Origin: Anaeromicropila populeti
GTDB taxonomy: Bacteria > Bacillota > Clostridia > Lachnospirales > Lachnospiraceae
Length of the DNA stretch: 64,000 nt
Direction: 5' to 3'
NCBI RefSeq assembly: GCF_900112775.1
Contig: NZ_FOYZ01000003.1
Coordinates: forward strand, 333,930 to 397,929
Made by a program: the position numbers and the translations under genes. Positions within the stretch are counted from its first letter, which is position 1; each line of letters starts with the position of its first letter. The notes beneath the pieces are model-generated. The model ran no database searches. It was given only the letters and a program-made list of their open reading frames with translations, and was not told the origin of the DNA. This document shows, piece after piece, positions 25,628 through 34,569 of this stretch.

Positions 25628-27412
25628 TCATTTTAAAAATTCATATTGTGACATATAAAGTTTATAGTATGGTCCCTTTTTCAAAAGCAGTTCCTCGTGA
25701 CTTCCTTTTTCCAGAATACCGCCCTGATCCACATACATAATACAATCAGCATTTTTAATCGTAGAAAGGCGATGTGCAATAATAAAGGATGTTCTGCCTG
25801 AAAGCAGACTATTTAAACCTTTCTGCAAGATTAACTCAGTTTCTGTATCAATACTTGAGGTTGCTTCATCTAAAATTAAAATCTTTGGATTTGCAAGCAA
25901 TGCCCGGGCAAAGGATATCAGCTGCCGCTGCCCTGCTGAAAGCCTGCTTCCCCGTTCGTTGACCTGTGTCTGATAACCATTCTCCATTTCCATTATAAAA
26001 TCATGGGCACAAACGGTTTTTGCTGCTTCAATTACCTCTTCATCTGTTGCCGTATGATTACCATACCTGATATTATCCATAATCGTTCCAGAAAAAATAA
26101 AACTATCCTGCATCATAATACCCATTTGGGTTCTTAAGGAATGTAACGTTACTTTTGAAATATCCCTTCCGTCAATTAAAATTTTTCCTGAATCCACGTT
26201 GTAAAATCTGCTGATTAAATTGACTATTGTCGTTTTTCCCGCTCCTGTAGGTCCTACAATGGCATACGTTTCACCTTTCTTTGCAGTAAAACTAATATCC
26301 TGTAAAATCTTATGGTCTGGCTCATAGCTAAAAGAAACCTTCTGAAATTCTACTGTACCATCAATAGGAGGCATTTCCACAGCATCTTTAGTATCTTTTA
26401 CGTTTACCGGTTCATCAATGGTTTCAAAAATACGTTCCAAATAAGAAATCGCCGTCAAAAGAGAATTGTAAAAACCAGCCAGGGTGTTAATTGGCGCCCA
26501 GAAACGACTGATATATGCGGTGAATGCAATTAGAACACCCACTGTCAGAGTAGAGTCTGGTGACAAAATCCATTTCACACCTAAAATATAAATAAAAGCA
26601 GTCGTTACGGTTGAAATAATGTCAACACTTGGCCCCATAGTAAAGTTAAACATAACTGCCCGCATCCATGACTTCTGATAATTTTTACTAAGAAAATTAA
26701 AAATTCCTGTATTTTCTCGTTCTCTGACAAAGGACTGGGTTACCCGGATGCCATTAATGCTTTCTGCAATGTATGCGTTCAAGTTAGACTGCTTATTGCT
26801 CTGTATCTGCCACGCCCTCCGCTGCTTTTTCTTAATAAAAATAATAACAACAGTCAGCACAGGAAGACCACAAAGACATACCAATGTCAGCTTTACATCC
26901 AAAAACAGCATAAAAGCCAAAATAAAAATCAGGTTACACAAATCAGTAAATGTATTTACAATACCATTACTTAATAAATCACTTAAGCTGTTTACATAAT
27001 TCACTACACGTACCTGTATTTTCCCGTGAGGTCTGTCATCATAATAAGAAAAAGGAAGTTCCTGCAAATGTTTAAAAATATCGGTTCGTATACTATATAT
27101 AATATTCTGTCCCACTACACTCATAATTTTAATTTTCAACCTTAGTGCAAAGGCAGAATAAAGTGCAATTAACAGGGTGAGAAAACTGTAAATTCCAATA
27201 GCTTTCATATCTTTATCTGGAATAGAGACGTCCATAACATTCTGTAAGAAAATTGGAATCATCATAGTGGATGCAGAGGATGACAACATCAGCAAAATTA
27301 CTCCTGCCATTTTCTTTTTATAAGGTGAAATATATGCTGCCAAACGCTTTAATTGATTCACATCAAAACTGTCTTCTAAAATTTCGTCCATATCGTATCG
27401 GTTTCTAGCCAT
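25628..27412 (-). CDS. ABC exporter half-transporter (TMD-NBD), canonical ATPase site
   Basis: The 594-residue half-transporter has six transmembrane helices (about 30-320) and a C-terminal ATPase domain. Its motifs are Walker A GPTGAGKTT, signature LSAGQRQ, Walker B ILILDEATSSID with the catalytic Glu, and H-loop His in IIAHRLSTI. It follows its partner gene by 2 nt, and the pair is expected to work as a heterodimeric type IV exporter (lipid, peptide or drug). The substrate cannot be deduced. The nearest regulator is an AraC-family gene divergent from the operon. Confidence 0.93.
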   Translation of the reverse strand: MARNRYDMDEILEDSFDVNQLKRLAAYISPYKKKMAGVILLMLSSSASTMMIPIFLQNVMDVSIPDKDMKAIGIYSFLTLLIALYSAFALRLKIKIMSVVGQNIIYSIRTDIFKHLQELPFSYYDDRPHGKIQVRVVNYVNSLSDLLSNGIVNTFTDLCNLIFILAFMLFLDVKLTLVCLCGLPVLTVVIIFIKKKQRRAWQIQSNKQSNLNAYIAESINGIRVTQSFVRERENTGIFNFLSKNYQKSWMRAVMFNFTMGPSVDIISTVTTAFIYILGVKWILSPDSTLTVGVLIAFTAYISRFWAPINTLAGFYNSLLTAISYLERIFETIDEPVNVKDTKDAVEMPPIDGTVEFQKVSFSYEPDHKILQDISFTAKKGETYAIVGPTGAGKTTIVNLISRFYNVDSGKILIDGRDISKVTLHSLRTQMGIMMQDSFIFSGTIMDNIRYGNHTATDEEVIEAAKTVCAHDFIMEMENGYQTQVNERGSRLSAGQRQLISFARALLANPKILILDEATSSIDTETELILQKGLNSLLSGRTSFIIAHRLSTIKNADCIMYVDQGGILEKGSHEELLLKKGPYYKLYMSQYEFLK

Positions 27413-27414
27413 AA

Positions 27415-29169
27415 CTATTTCTCCTCCATTCCTACTAAGACTTCATTAGGTACTTCTCCATATTGATTACGGAATGCCGTTGCATAGTAACCACCAGCAG
27501 CCACTAAGGACTCATGTGTACCCTGCTCAATAATGCGGCCATTGTTCATAACTAATATCAAATCTGCATCCTTTATAGATGATATACGATATGCAATTAC
27601 AAATATAGTACAATTCTTTTCTATTTTTTTCAGCTGACTCTGTATATAGCTTTCTGTCTCCATATCTACTGCTGAGGTAGTATCATCCAGAATTAGAATT
27701 GACGGTTTCTTCAGCAATGCTCTTGCCAGAGAAATTCTTTGTTTCTGCCCTCCTGATAGTCCAACCCCACGCTCTCCTACAATCGTATCATAGCCATCTG
27801 GAAGTGCACTGATAAAATGATTGGCATCTGCCATAACTGCTGCTTTCTTTACCTCTTCAAAGGAACAATCTGGTCTTCCATAAGCAATATTGCCTTCAAT
27901 TGTATCAGAAAATAGAAACACGTCCTGCATTGCCATTCCGATATTGTCCCGAAGATGATACAAATCCATATCTTTCACGTCCGTTCCGTCCACCAAAACC
28001 TGTCCAGAGGTAGTATCATAAAAACGACAAAGTAAATTCATTATTGTAGATTTTCCTGAACCAGTCGAACCAATGATTCCAACGGTCTGCCCTGGTTTTA
28101 CCTTAAAATTAATATCCATAACAATGTCTTCATCATCTGCCCGGTAAGAAACATTTTGAAATACGATTTCCCCTTTCAGATGTTTCTTGATAATACCAGT
28201 GGCTGGTGTTTTTACTTGTGGCTCCTCGCTATAGGTAGCATAAATCTTTTCCACCGACGTAACAAAATTACCTACATCATTTACCAGCCATCCTGCCATG
28301 CGAAGAGGATTATTCAGCATCCACAAATACCCATTTACTGTAACCAACTGCCCCATAGTAATTTCATTTTGAATTACCATATGTCCGCCATAAAATATAA
28401 GCAAAATAGTAAGTACATAAGACAAGACTTCAAAAACCGGAACATATTTCATCCAGATTTTGGACGCATCAATCTGAGCCGCTCTAAATTTATCATTTTC
28501 CCTTGTAAATTTATCAATTTCAAATTCTTCCTTGGCAAATGCTTTTACCACACGATTTCCACTAATATTTTCCTGAACAAAGGCATTCAGAGAAGAAAAG
28601 CAGTCACGATTCCGCTTAAATGCTGGATGTACTTCCTTTGACTGACGGTATGTAGCAAGTGCTGTAAATGGAAGCACCAGTATCATACACAATGCCAGCT
28701 TGGTATTTACTGTGAAAATCATAATTAAGGCAAAAAGAAACATCAGAATACTTTGATAGCTGACATACACCACGTATGCCACAAAATGACGAATAGCTTC
28801 CATGTCTCCTGTCTGCCGGCTCATTAAATCTCCTGTTCTCTTTTTGTTATAAAAAGAGAAATCTTCTTCCAAAAGCTTACGATAAACTTTATCACGCATA
28901 TCATACAAAAGCCTTTGGGATGCCGTTTCAAAAACCACCTGATAAAAAAAGCGTGTAACCCCAATTACAACTGTTACCACCATCAGGCATCCTACTAATG
29001 GCAGCAGCTTATCATAATTTTCTCCCTTGATAACCTGATCCACAATTTGACCAGAAATATACGGATTTATAATAGAAAGTGCTGAAATAACCGTTGTCAG
29101 CAATAACCCCAAAATCATATGTCCCCGGTACTTTTTTAAAAATGAATAAAACCACTTCATTGGTGTCAT
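27415..29169 (-). CDS. ABC exporter half-transporter (TMD-NBD), degenerate ATPase site
   Basis: The 584-residue partner has six transmembrane helices and an ATPase domain with Walker A GSTGSGKST and a canonical signature LSGGQKQR. Walker B ends ILILDDTTSAVD, with Asp in place of the catalytic Glu, and the switch motif reads VIAYRISSI, with Tyr in place of His. Heterodimeric exporters commonly have one such non-hydrolysing site, so this is consistent with functional asymmetry rather than decay. AGGAGGT precedes the ATG. It is the first gene of the pair and lies about 210 nt from the divergent AraC regulator. Confidence 0.93.
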   Translation of the reverse strand: MTPMKWFYSFLKKYRGHMILGLLLTTVISALSIINPYISGQIVDQVIKGENYDKLLPLVGCLMVVTVVIGVTRFFYQVVFETASQRLLYDMRDKVYRKLLEEDFSFYNKKRTGDLMSRQTGDMEAIRHFVAYVVYVSYQSILMFLFALIMIFTVNTKLALCMILVLPFTALATYRQSKEVHPAFKRNRDCFSSLNAFVQENISGNRVVKAFAKEEFEIDKFTRENDKFRAAQIDASKIWMKYVPVFEVLSYVLTILLIFYGGHMVIQNEITMGQLVTVNGYLWMLNNPLRMAGWLVNDVGNFVTSVEKIYATYSEEPQVKTPATGIIKKHLKGEIVFQNVSYRADDEDIVMDINFKVKPGQTVGIIGSTGSGKSTIMNLLCRFYDTTSGQVLVDGTDVKDMDLYHLRDNIGMAMQDVFLFSDTIEGNIAYGRPDCSFEEVKKAAVMADANHFISALPDGYDTIVGERGVGLSGGQKQRISLARALLKKPSILILDDTTSAVDMETESYIQSQLKKIEKNCTIFVIAYRISSIKDADLILVMNNGRIIEQGTHESLVAAGGYYATAFRNQYGEVPNEVLVGMEEK

Positions 29170-29377
29170 ATTTTAATACCTCCTATCCCTGTCGAATCTC
29201 AGACACTTACGTTCTGAAATATTCTGCCATGAATTCAAAGTATATCTTATTTTGAAGAAAATGAAATGTAGTATCTTGCACCTTTGATGTAGGATTTTGC
29301 AAAAAACAATTTACCTTTTACTTTAAACAAGTTACAATAGAAAAAGGTATTGAAATCGTTTTGGGAGGATTATAAGT

Positions 29378-30211
29378 ATGTGCTGTGAAAATACGCTAAT
29401 AGAAGATTTAAACCCTACTTTTCTTTTTATCTGGACAGGAGCCAGAACCCACGACGAATGCTGTTATCATTGCCATGACCACATAGAAATGGATTTTATT
29501 CTATCTGGTACTGGGAAATATCATATTGATGGGAAATATTATACGGTCAGGGAGGGGGATTTGATTATTTTAAATCCAGGAGTGAAGCATCAATCTCTTG
29601 TCAGTGATTCGCATAACCCAGTAACAGAATTTTTTATTGGTTTTTCTGACATTTATTTTACTGGCTATTCCAAAAATTATTTTCCTCTTGTAGACGAGGA
29701 TATTATACTTCACACAACGGGAGAGCTCCGCCAAAGACTGTTTAAAATCTGTGCCTCTATGTCAGCTGAAAATGCAGTGTACCGGGAGGGAAGGTACTTT
29801 ATGCTTAAATCTTATCTGATGCAGATATTACTGCTTCTTATCCGGGAACAAACGGAACCTGTGGAGATTAAGACGGGCTGCTCTTTTGATTCTACCAATA
29901 AAAAATATGTAGTTGAACAGATTATTACCTATTTTGAGGATCACTACAATGAAAAAATATCTTTGGATCAGATCGCAGAAAATATGTATTTAAGTCCTTT
30001 TTATATATCCAGAATTTTTAAAAGCGAAACAGGAAATGCCCCTATCCGATATTTAATCAGTATACGGCTGGAAAAAGCAAAGGAACTGTTAGAAGCTGGT
30101 TGGGAAGGCAGTATTCAGGAGGTAGCAGCTGAAGTTGGCTATGATGATGCGTATTATTTTAGTAAGCTTTTTAAGAAAAAATATGGCGTTTCACCATCTA
30201 GTTTAAAGTAA
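29378..30211 (+). CDS. AraC-family transcriptional regulator
   Basis: The 277-residue protein has an N-terminal cupin-like effector domain (CHDHIEMDFILSGTGKYHIDG, EGDLIILNPGVKHQ) and a C-terminal AraC double helix-turn-helix: ISLDQIAENMYLSPFYISRIFKSETG and IQEVAAEVGYDDAYYFSKLFKKKYGVSP. GGGAGG precedes the ATG. It is divergent from the ABC exporter pair, with a shared 208-bp intergenic region, which makes it the likely regulator of the exporter. The effector is probably a small molecule bound by the cupin, but is unknown. A terminator follows. Confidence 0.93.
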   Translation: MCCENTLIEDLNPTFLFIWTGARTHDECCYHCHDHIEMDFILSGTGKYHIDGKYYTVREGDLIILNPGVKHQSLVSDSHNPVTEFFIGFSDIYFTGYSKNYFPLVDEDIILHTTGELRQRLFKICASMSAENAVYREGRYFMLKSYLMQILLLLIREQTEPVEIKTGCSFDSTNKKYVVEQIITYFEDHYNEKISLDQIAENMYLSPFYISRIFKSETGNAPIRYLISIRLEKAKELLEAGWEGSIQEVAAEVGYDDAYYFSKLFKKKYGVSPSSLK

Positions 30212-30223
30212 TAATTTTTAGAA

Positions 30224-30250
30224 CAGGGATGGAGTATTCTTCCATCCCTG
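30224..30250. terminator. Terminator after the AraC gene
   Basis: A perfect 10-bp stem pairs 30224-30233 with 30241-30250 around a 7-nt loop. It lies between the convergent AraC gene and the gene ending at 30258. Confidence 0.75.
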
Positions 30251-30257
30251 AATTATT

Positions 30258-30830
30258 TTATACAATCTGTACACGATATGCTGTGGTTTGTGGTGGAATA
30301 CTAAATGTCATAAAATCAGCATGGGTAACCTTTACCATCTGTCCTGCCCTTATTCTGCATAAGCAGATTCTATTTCCCCTTTGATCTAGGAGCACCGTTT
30401 GAGGATTCACATTAAACCGGATTTGCTTTTCAGGCAGATTTGCCTTTCCTGTAATAAAAAAATGATTTTCAGTATTAACGGTTATCACTCTGTCTACTAC
30501 AGTATTAGAATGAGTTTCTTCATTCCATACGATGATTTCAAAAGCTCTTGCCTGGGGTGGTTCAGATGCCGTCATAAGATTTGAGAAAACAGCATCTACG
30601 GTCATGCCTTTTCTAAGGTCACGCAACAGCAAGCTTTGCCCTGAGCGGTTTTGTATGATTGTTGTCTGCCCAACTAATAATTGTACAACACGGATATGGA
30701 CGATATTAAAATTTCCAATTTCCCCATATGATATTGTTACATAGCCTGCATTTCTATCATGAAATACCTCTTCAATCAGGGCATCTCTTACATAAATCAC
30801 ATTATTACTTCCATATCTATAGTTTAACAT
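30258..30830 (-). CDS. Uncharacterised protein with duplicated beta-rich unit
   Basis: The 190-residue protein has no signal peptide or membrane segment and belongs to no family I recognise. Two related units are visible. The first runs from about residue 55 (TTIIQNRSGQSLLLRDLRKGMTV...EPPQARAFEIIV). The second runs from about residue 143 (TVLLDQRGNRICLCRIRAGQMVKV...IPPQTTAYRVQIV). Each ends with the same PPQxxAxxxxIV pattern. The (L/I)RxGxxV motif is reminiscent of small beta-barrel domains. It is convergent with the AraC gene and divergent from the MFS pump region. The initiating ATG is at 30830; no function is proposed. Confidence 0.65.
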   Translation of the reverse strand: MLNYRYGSNNVIYVRDALIEEVFHDRNAGYVTISYGEIGNFNIVHIRVVQLLVGQTTIIQNRSGQSLLLRDLRKGMTVDAVFSNLMTASEPPQARAFEIIVWNEETHSNTVVDRVITVNTENHFFITGKANLPEKQIRFNVNPQTVLLDQRGNRICLCRIRAGQMVKVTHADFMTFSIPPQTTAYRVQIV

Positions 30831-30997
30831 ATCATAATTTCTTCCTAGATTTTTACTATAAGATATGGTATGACAAATTTAAGATTTTGCCATATGTAAT
30901 GACAGAATTAAATGTTTTGGTAGCTTTAAGTACCTTTATATGGTAAAATTATTTTATTAGTATTGCATTATTTACTTACTATGAAAGGATGTTTTAT

Positions 30998-31036
30998 ATG
31001 AAACTCTGCATTGACACTACTCCGTGCAAGGTCTGA
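30998..31036 (+). CDS. 12-residue leader peptide upstream of the MFS pump
   Basis: A 12-codon frame (MKLCIDTTPCKV) begins at ATG 30998, with AAAGGA about 8 nt upstream, and ends at TGA 31034-31036. It sits 90 nt before the MFS start, and its last codons form one arm of competing hairpins. This is the arrangement of ribosome-sensing attenuators before antibiotic resistance and efflux genes. Its existence as a translated peptide is inferred from position and ribosome site. Confidence 0.6.
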   Translation: MKLCIDTTPCKV

Positions 31037-31126
31037 TCGGACGAAGCCGCACGGAGTGAATTACATTCGTCCAACAGACTTTGCACCTTCCTGATTAAAT
31101 ATTTTATTTGAAAGAGGAGCAAGGTC
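31018..31126 (+). promoter_or_regulatory. Attenuator-like set of competing hairpins before the MFS pump
   Basis: Stem A pairs 31020-31027 with 31049-31056 (8 bp, perfect). Stem B, which shares the first arm, pairs 31024-31035 with 31075-31086 and 31039-31045 with 31066-31072. The octamer GCAAGGTC occurs twice, at 31026-31033 in the leader and at 31119-31126 directly before the MFS ATG. Both copies can pair with GACTTTGC at 31077-31084. Alternative folds could therefore expose or hide the MFS start region depending on where a ribosome stands on the leader peptide. The direction of control cannot be decided by eye. Confidence 0.6.
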
Positions 31127-32425
31127 ATGTTTAAAAATATTAATGTAGCATCCAGGGAGCTTAGTACTTTCCTGATTTTGTGGATTACTCAGTCATTTTC
31201 TGCACTTGGCAGTGCAATGACTAGCTTTGCACTTGTAATCTGGTCCTATCAACAGCAGGGTTCTGCACTTACTACTTCCCTGCTTACCATCTGTTCCTAT
31301 ACACCATATGTTTTATTCAGTATATTTTCTGGTGCATTAAGTGACCGTTGGAACAAAAAGCTTACCATACTAATTAGTGACAGCTTTGCGGCACTTTGTA
31401 GTGTTGTGGTATTTTTTTTTCTGACAACAGGCAGGCTGCAAATCTGGCATCTGTATTTCCTGAATGCCCTAAATGGACTGATGAATACGGTACAACAGCC
31501 TTCGTCAGATGTTGTTATCAGCCTTCTGGTGCCTGAAAAATATTACCAGAAAGTCAGTGGGATGCGTTCTTTTTCTAATTCGCTGGTCTCTATACTCACA
31601 CCAGTAATTGCAGCTGCACTGCTTTCCATTACCAGCCTTCAGATAGTCATTCTGTTTGATTTGCTAACCTTTGCTACTGCCTTTACAGCATTGCTTTGTT
31701 TTGTGAAAATTCCGTCCCCTTCACAAGACAATGTGGAAAAGGAAACCATTATCCAGTCTGCCAGAAGTGGACTGCACTATCTGAAAAATAACCGTGGTAT
31801 TCTGGATTTGATTTTGTTTTTGGCAGTAATCAATTTTACAGCTTCTATTTATAACGCTGCATTACCAGCAATGGTTCTTTCACGTTCCCCTGGTAATGGA
31901 GAACTGGCTCTTGGAATGGTCAATACTTTTACTGGTCTGGCTGCTTTGTTAGGAAGTATTTTGGTTACTATTCTTCCTACTCCTAAAAGCAGAGCCAGGA
32001 TTATTTGCAATTCCCTGCTTTTTTCCATGAGTACAGAAAACTTTATCCTGGCATTTGGAAGAAGTACACCCGTTTGGTGTCTGGGTGCTGTTTTGGGATG
32101 GATTTTTATTCCTGTTATGAATGCTAATCTAGATGTACTTTTCCGTTCAAGAATTCCGATTTCTATGCAAGGTCGTGTCTACTCTGTCCGGAATACTTTG
32201 CAGTTTTTTACAATTCCGCTTGGTTATTTTTGTGGAGGCATTTTGGTTGATAAAGTATTTGAACCTTTTATGGCCACCCAGCTTTCTGGAAGCCAGCTGG
32301 TAATACTATTTGGTTCTGGAAAGGGGTCTGGTGCAGCTTTGTTATTTTTCATCATTGGAATCATTGGTGCATTATCCTGCCTTCCTTTTCGGGCTGATAA
32401 ACATATCTATGCGCTGGAAGAATAG
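31127..32425 (+). CDS. MFS efflux transporter, drug-type
   Basis: The 432-residue protein has about 12 transmembrane segments and the MFS loop signature between helices 2 and 3 (SGALSDRWNKKLTILISD). Its overall look is that of the MFS_3/macrolide-efflux (MefA-like) group: an N-terminal FLILWITQSFSALGSAMTSFALVIW, and a central LHYLKNNRGILDLILFLAVINF. GAGGAG at 31114-31119 precedes the ATG. The upstream leader peptide and hairpins suggest induction by a ribosome-targeting compound, consistent with a role in antibiotic export. The substrate is not established. A strong terminator follows. Confidence 0.85.
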   Translation: MFKNINVASRELSTFLILWITQSFSALGSAMTSFALVIWSYQQQGSALTTSLLTICSYTPYVLFSIFSGALSDRWNKKLTILISDSFAALCSVVVFFFLTTGRLQIWHLYFLNALNGLMNTVQQPSSDVVISLLVPEKYYQKVSGMRSFSNSLVSILTPVIAAALLSITSLQIVILFDLLTFATAFTALLCFVKIPSPSQDNVEKETIIQSARSGLHYLKNNRGILDLILFLAVINFTASIYNAALPAMVLSRSPGNGELALGMVNTFTGLAALLGSILVTILPTPKSRARIICNSLLFSMSTENFILAFGRSTPVWCLGAVLGWIFIPVMNANLDVLFRSRIPISMQGRVYSVRNTLQFFTIPLGYFCGGILVDKVFEPFMATQLSGSQLVILFGSGKGSGAALLFFIIGIIGALSCLPFRADKHIYALEE

Positions 32426-32437
32426 AAACAACCATGG

Positions 32438-32470
32438 AAAGGGGATAGTCATTTTCAGACTATCCCCTTT
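32438..32470. terminator. Bidirectional terminator after the MFS gene
   Basis: A perfect 13-bp stem pairs 32438-32450 with 32458-32470 around a 7-nt loop, with an A run before and a T run after. It separates the MFS gene from the convergent gene ending at 32485. Confidence 0.9.
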
Positions 32471-32484
32471 ATTTAACTACTTTA

Positions 32485-33768
32485 TTACCTTTTCCAAATA
32501 CTTTTTATTGCTTTTCCTCCATTTTCTCCATAGATCCCCTCACTATTCCCACCATTGTCATTATCCTTCAAAAGAAAACCATTCTCTCCCTTTTGAAAAA
32601 ACATGGCATGACCAGCTGTAAGAATGATTCCACTCGTAACTCCTCCTAGTTTTCCAACTAAATCATCATAAATGCCTTGATCCGCAGCATTTCTCCCTCT
32701 TTCCTTCAATTTATCAAGATGCTTTCCTATACAAGATGCTCCAGCAACTTCTTTATATTTGAAATACTTATATAAACTAGGATTCACTGAATCGTCTGAA
32801 TAGTTTTTCCATACATTATGAAACTGATTATGATTTTCTTCTTTCTTATATCCATCCTTTTGGAATTTATTATCTGAAAAAAATGTAACCATCATTCCAT
32901 GCAGCTCTTCTGGCGAACTGCTTCCAAAAGGAGCTGCCCCCAATGCTGATTCTGCATGAAACAATGCTGTAATTACACAGGACGTATTTTTCACATATTC
33001 CTTCTTTATATCTGTTGGATCAATGTCCTCTTCTTCATTTCCAGTAAATCCTTTCTTTTCCCGTTCCAAATTATAATGATATTTTCTTGCCTTAAAAATA
33101 TCCAAAACAGCAGGTAATTTAATATCTGAATGTTTTTCCTTTGCTAATAAGAAAGCAAAAAAAGTTATGTAATTATACTTCTCATATAAATCTTTGGTTT
33201 CAGAAGTGGCATCCCACTGGGTATGTATACAATCATCCAATAAGTTCTCTTTCTCCAAGGTGGTGTAAATTTTCAACAAAACCTCATTTTTATCTTGGGG
33301 AATTTCCAGTTCTGCCACACTTTGCATAATTTCAACCTGATTATCAAGTGTGAACTCTTTAAAATCAATTTCTTTTTGTATCTTGGGTGGAATTTCCTTT
33401 GCTCTCTCCTTAATAGCCTCATACAGTGCCTGAAATTTTTCTATTTGCTCTACTTCCTTTATTTTTTTCCTGTTAGGATGCTCCTTTTTATCCTCATCAA
33501 ATAATAAACCCATCAGATTCATAAATATGAATAAATTATCTATTTTAGCTGTTTTATCCTCACCTTTGTCGTTCTTAACCTTTATTTCCATTCTCTGCAC
33601 AACTGGTGTATCTCCATACAATCCACTAAAAATATTTTCCTGGTTTTTCTTTGTAAAAGAACGACTGCCGAATTTAGCCTGAACGGGAGTCTCTTTGGGG
33701 TTAACCCAACTTACCTTTTCCTTACTCTCCGCTTCAAGTTCCCCCTTTTTCTCTAGTGCAATATCCAT
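32485..33768 (-). CDS. Uncharacterised protein with a candidate papain-fold C-terminal domain (toxin-like)
   Basis: The 427-residue protein has no signal peptide. Its N-terminus (about 27-60) contains PVQAKFGSRSF and DTPVVQRME; short PVQ/VVQRM-type segments recur in DUF4157-type effector proteins. A charged helical middle region follows (about 65-255). The C-terminal 170 residues contain Cys264 in NTSCVITALFHAE, His387 in LTAGHAMFF and Asp402/404 in KDNDNGG, in the order and with the glycine-rich context expected of a papain-like cysteine peptidase or amidase. A secreted effector or toxin is a possible reading but only an inference; no immunity or secretion gene is adjacent. Confidence 0.55.
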   Translation of the reverse strand: MDIALEKKGELEAESKEKVSWVNPKETPVQAKFGSRSFTKKNQENIFSGLYGDTPVVQRMEIKVKNDKGEDKTAKIDNLFIFMNLMGLLFDEDKKEHPNRKKIKEVEQIEKFQALYEAIKERAKEIPPKIQKEIDFKEFTLDNQVEIMQSVAELEIPQDKNEVLLKIYTTLEKENLLDDCIHTQWDATSETKDLYEKYNYITFFAFLLAKEKHSDIKLPAVLDIFKARKYHYNLEREKKGFTGNEEEDIDPTDIKKEYVKNTSCVITALFHAESALGAAPFGSSSPEELHGMMVTFFSDNKFQKDGYKKEENHNQFHNVWKNYSDDSVNPSLYKYFKYKEVAGASCIGKHLDKLKERGRNAADQGIYDDLVGKLGGVTSGIILTAGHAMFFQKGENGFLLKDNDNGGNSEGIYGENGGKAIKSIWKR

Positions 33769-33864
33769 TCTCCATCCCCTCTTTCTTACATATCATTCAA
33801 AACTTCTATATATCTAATAATATACTAAAATAGAGAAAATGAATATACTCAAATTTTTTTTCTG

Positions 33865-33893
33865 TTGACAGCTAAAGTTATAGTTTATATTTT
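33865..33893 (+). promoter_or_regulatory. Possible promoter upstream of the small exported protein genes
   Basis: TTGACA at 33865-33870 is followed after 17 nt by TATTTT at 33888-33893. It would give the downstream gene at 34038 an untranslated leader of about 140 nt. It competes with the closer candidate at 34006-34033. Confidence 0.35.
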
Positions 33894-34005
33894 AAGACTA
33901 AACTACGTCTATGTCATAGGTAATAAAAACAAATAGCAGAAATTATACTCTAATATCAAACTGCTTAATTGATATGGTATTGGAGTTGTAATAAATAACA
34001 AAATA

Positions 34006-34033
34006 TTTACATAAAAAAAAAGTATGGTATTAT
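34006..34033 (+). promoter_or_regulatory. Possible promoter giving a leaderless transcript
   Basis: TTTACA at 34006-34011 and TATTAT at 34028-34033 are 16 nt apart. The predicted start of transcription falls on or within a few bases of the ATG at 34038, which has no clear ribosome site in front of it. Confidence 0.35.
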
Positions 34034-34037
34034 TAAA

Positions 34038-34553
34038 ATGTGCAAGAAAGCAAAAATGATATTGACTTTAGTATGTGCTTTGGCAGTGCTTATTGGATTC
34101 AATCCAAATGTTAGTGTATCTGCTGAATCAACTAATAGCCTAGACAATTTAAACAATGAATATGTCAAGAATTTAGATACTGGTACATATGACTATTCGA
34201 TTGAGCAAGAGGATGGTGGTACTCTTTACGTAACAATTGATGTTGGAGAAGTGCTAACAATTGGTACAGATAGTAATGTTTCGGTAAATAGCTTAGTTAC
34301 AGCATCATCTAGTTTATATGCAAGAAATTTAACTTATACTGGTGCCTATGTTAATGGATTAGGTGTAACCGTATATAATTTAACAAGTACAGCGACATTT
34401 TATTGGAATAATACATATTCTTCTACTTATACCACTTCAATATCTAAGTATATAGTCAATGCCACAATATATTATGAGTCTACGACATTTAATGTTGAGT
34501 TGGAGATTGGTTGTAGTAAATATGGAGATCCTTATTATTATTACGTTAATTAA
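34038..34553 (+). CDS. Small secreted protein, function unknown
   Basis: The 171-residue protein starts with a clear signal peptide (MCKKAKMILTLVCALAVLIG, probable cleavage near residue 29 after VSA). The mature part is rich in Thr, Tyr, Ser and Asn, with beta-type patterning (SLYARNLTYTGAYVNGLGVT, TFYWNNTYSSTYTTSISKY), and has one Cys near the end. No family was recognised. The ATG lacks an obvious ribosome site; an internal ATG at codon 7 is an alternative. It is followed 16 nt later by a small membrane protein gene, suggesting a functional pair. Confidence 0.7.
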   Translation: MCKKAKMILTLVCALAVLIGFNPNVSVSAESTNSLDNLNNEYVKNLDTGTYDYSIEQEDGGTLYVTIDVGEVLTIGTDSNVSVNSLVTASSSLYARNLTYTGAYVNGLGVTVYNLTSTATFYWNNTYSSTYTTSISKYIVNATIYYESTTFNVELEIGCSKYGDPYYYYVN

Positions 34554-34569
34554 TGATGGAGGTTGAAAA

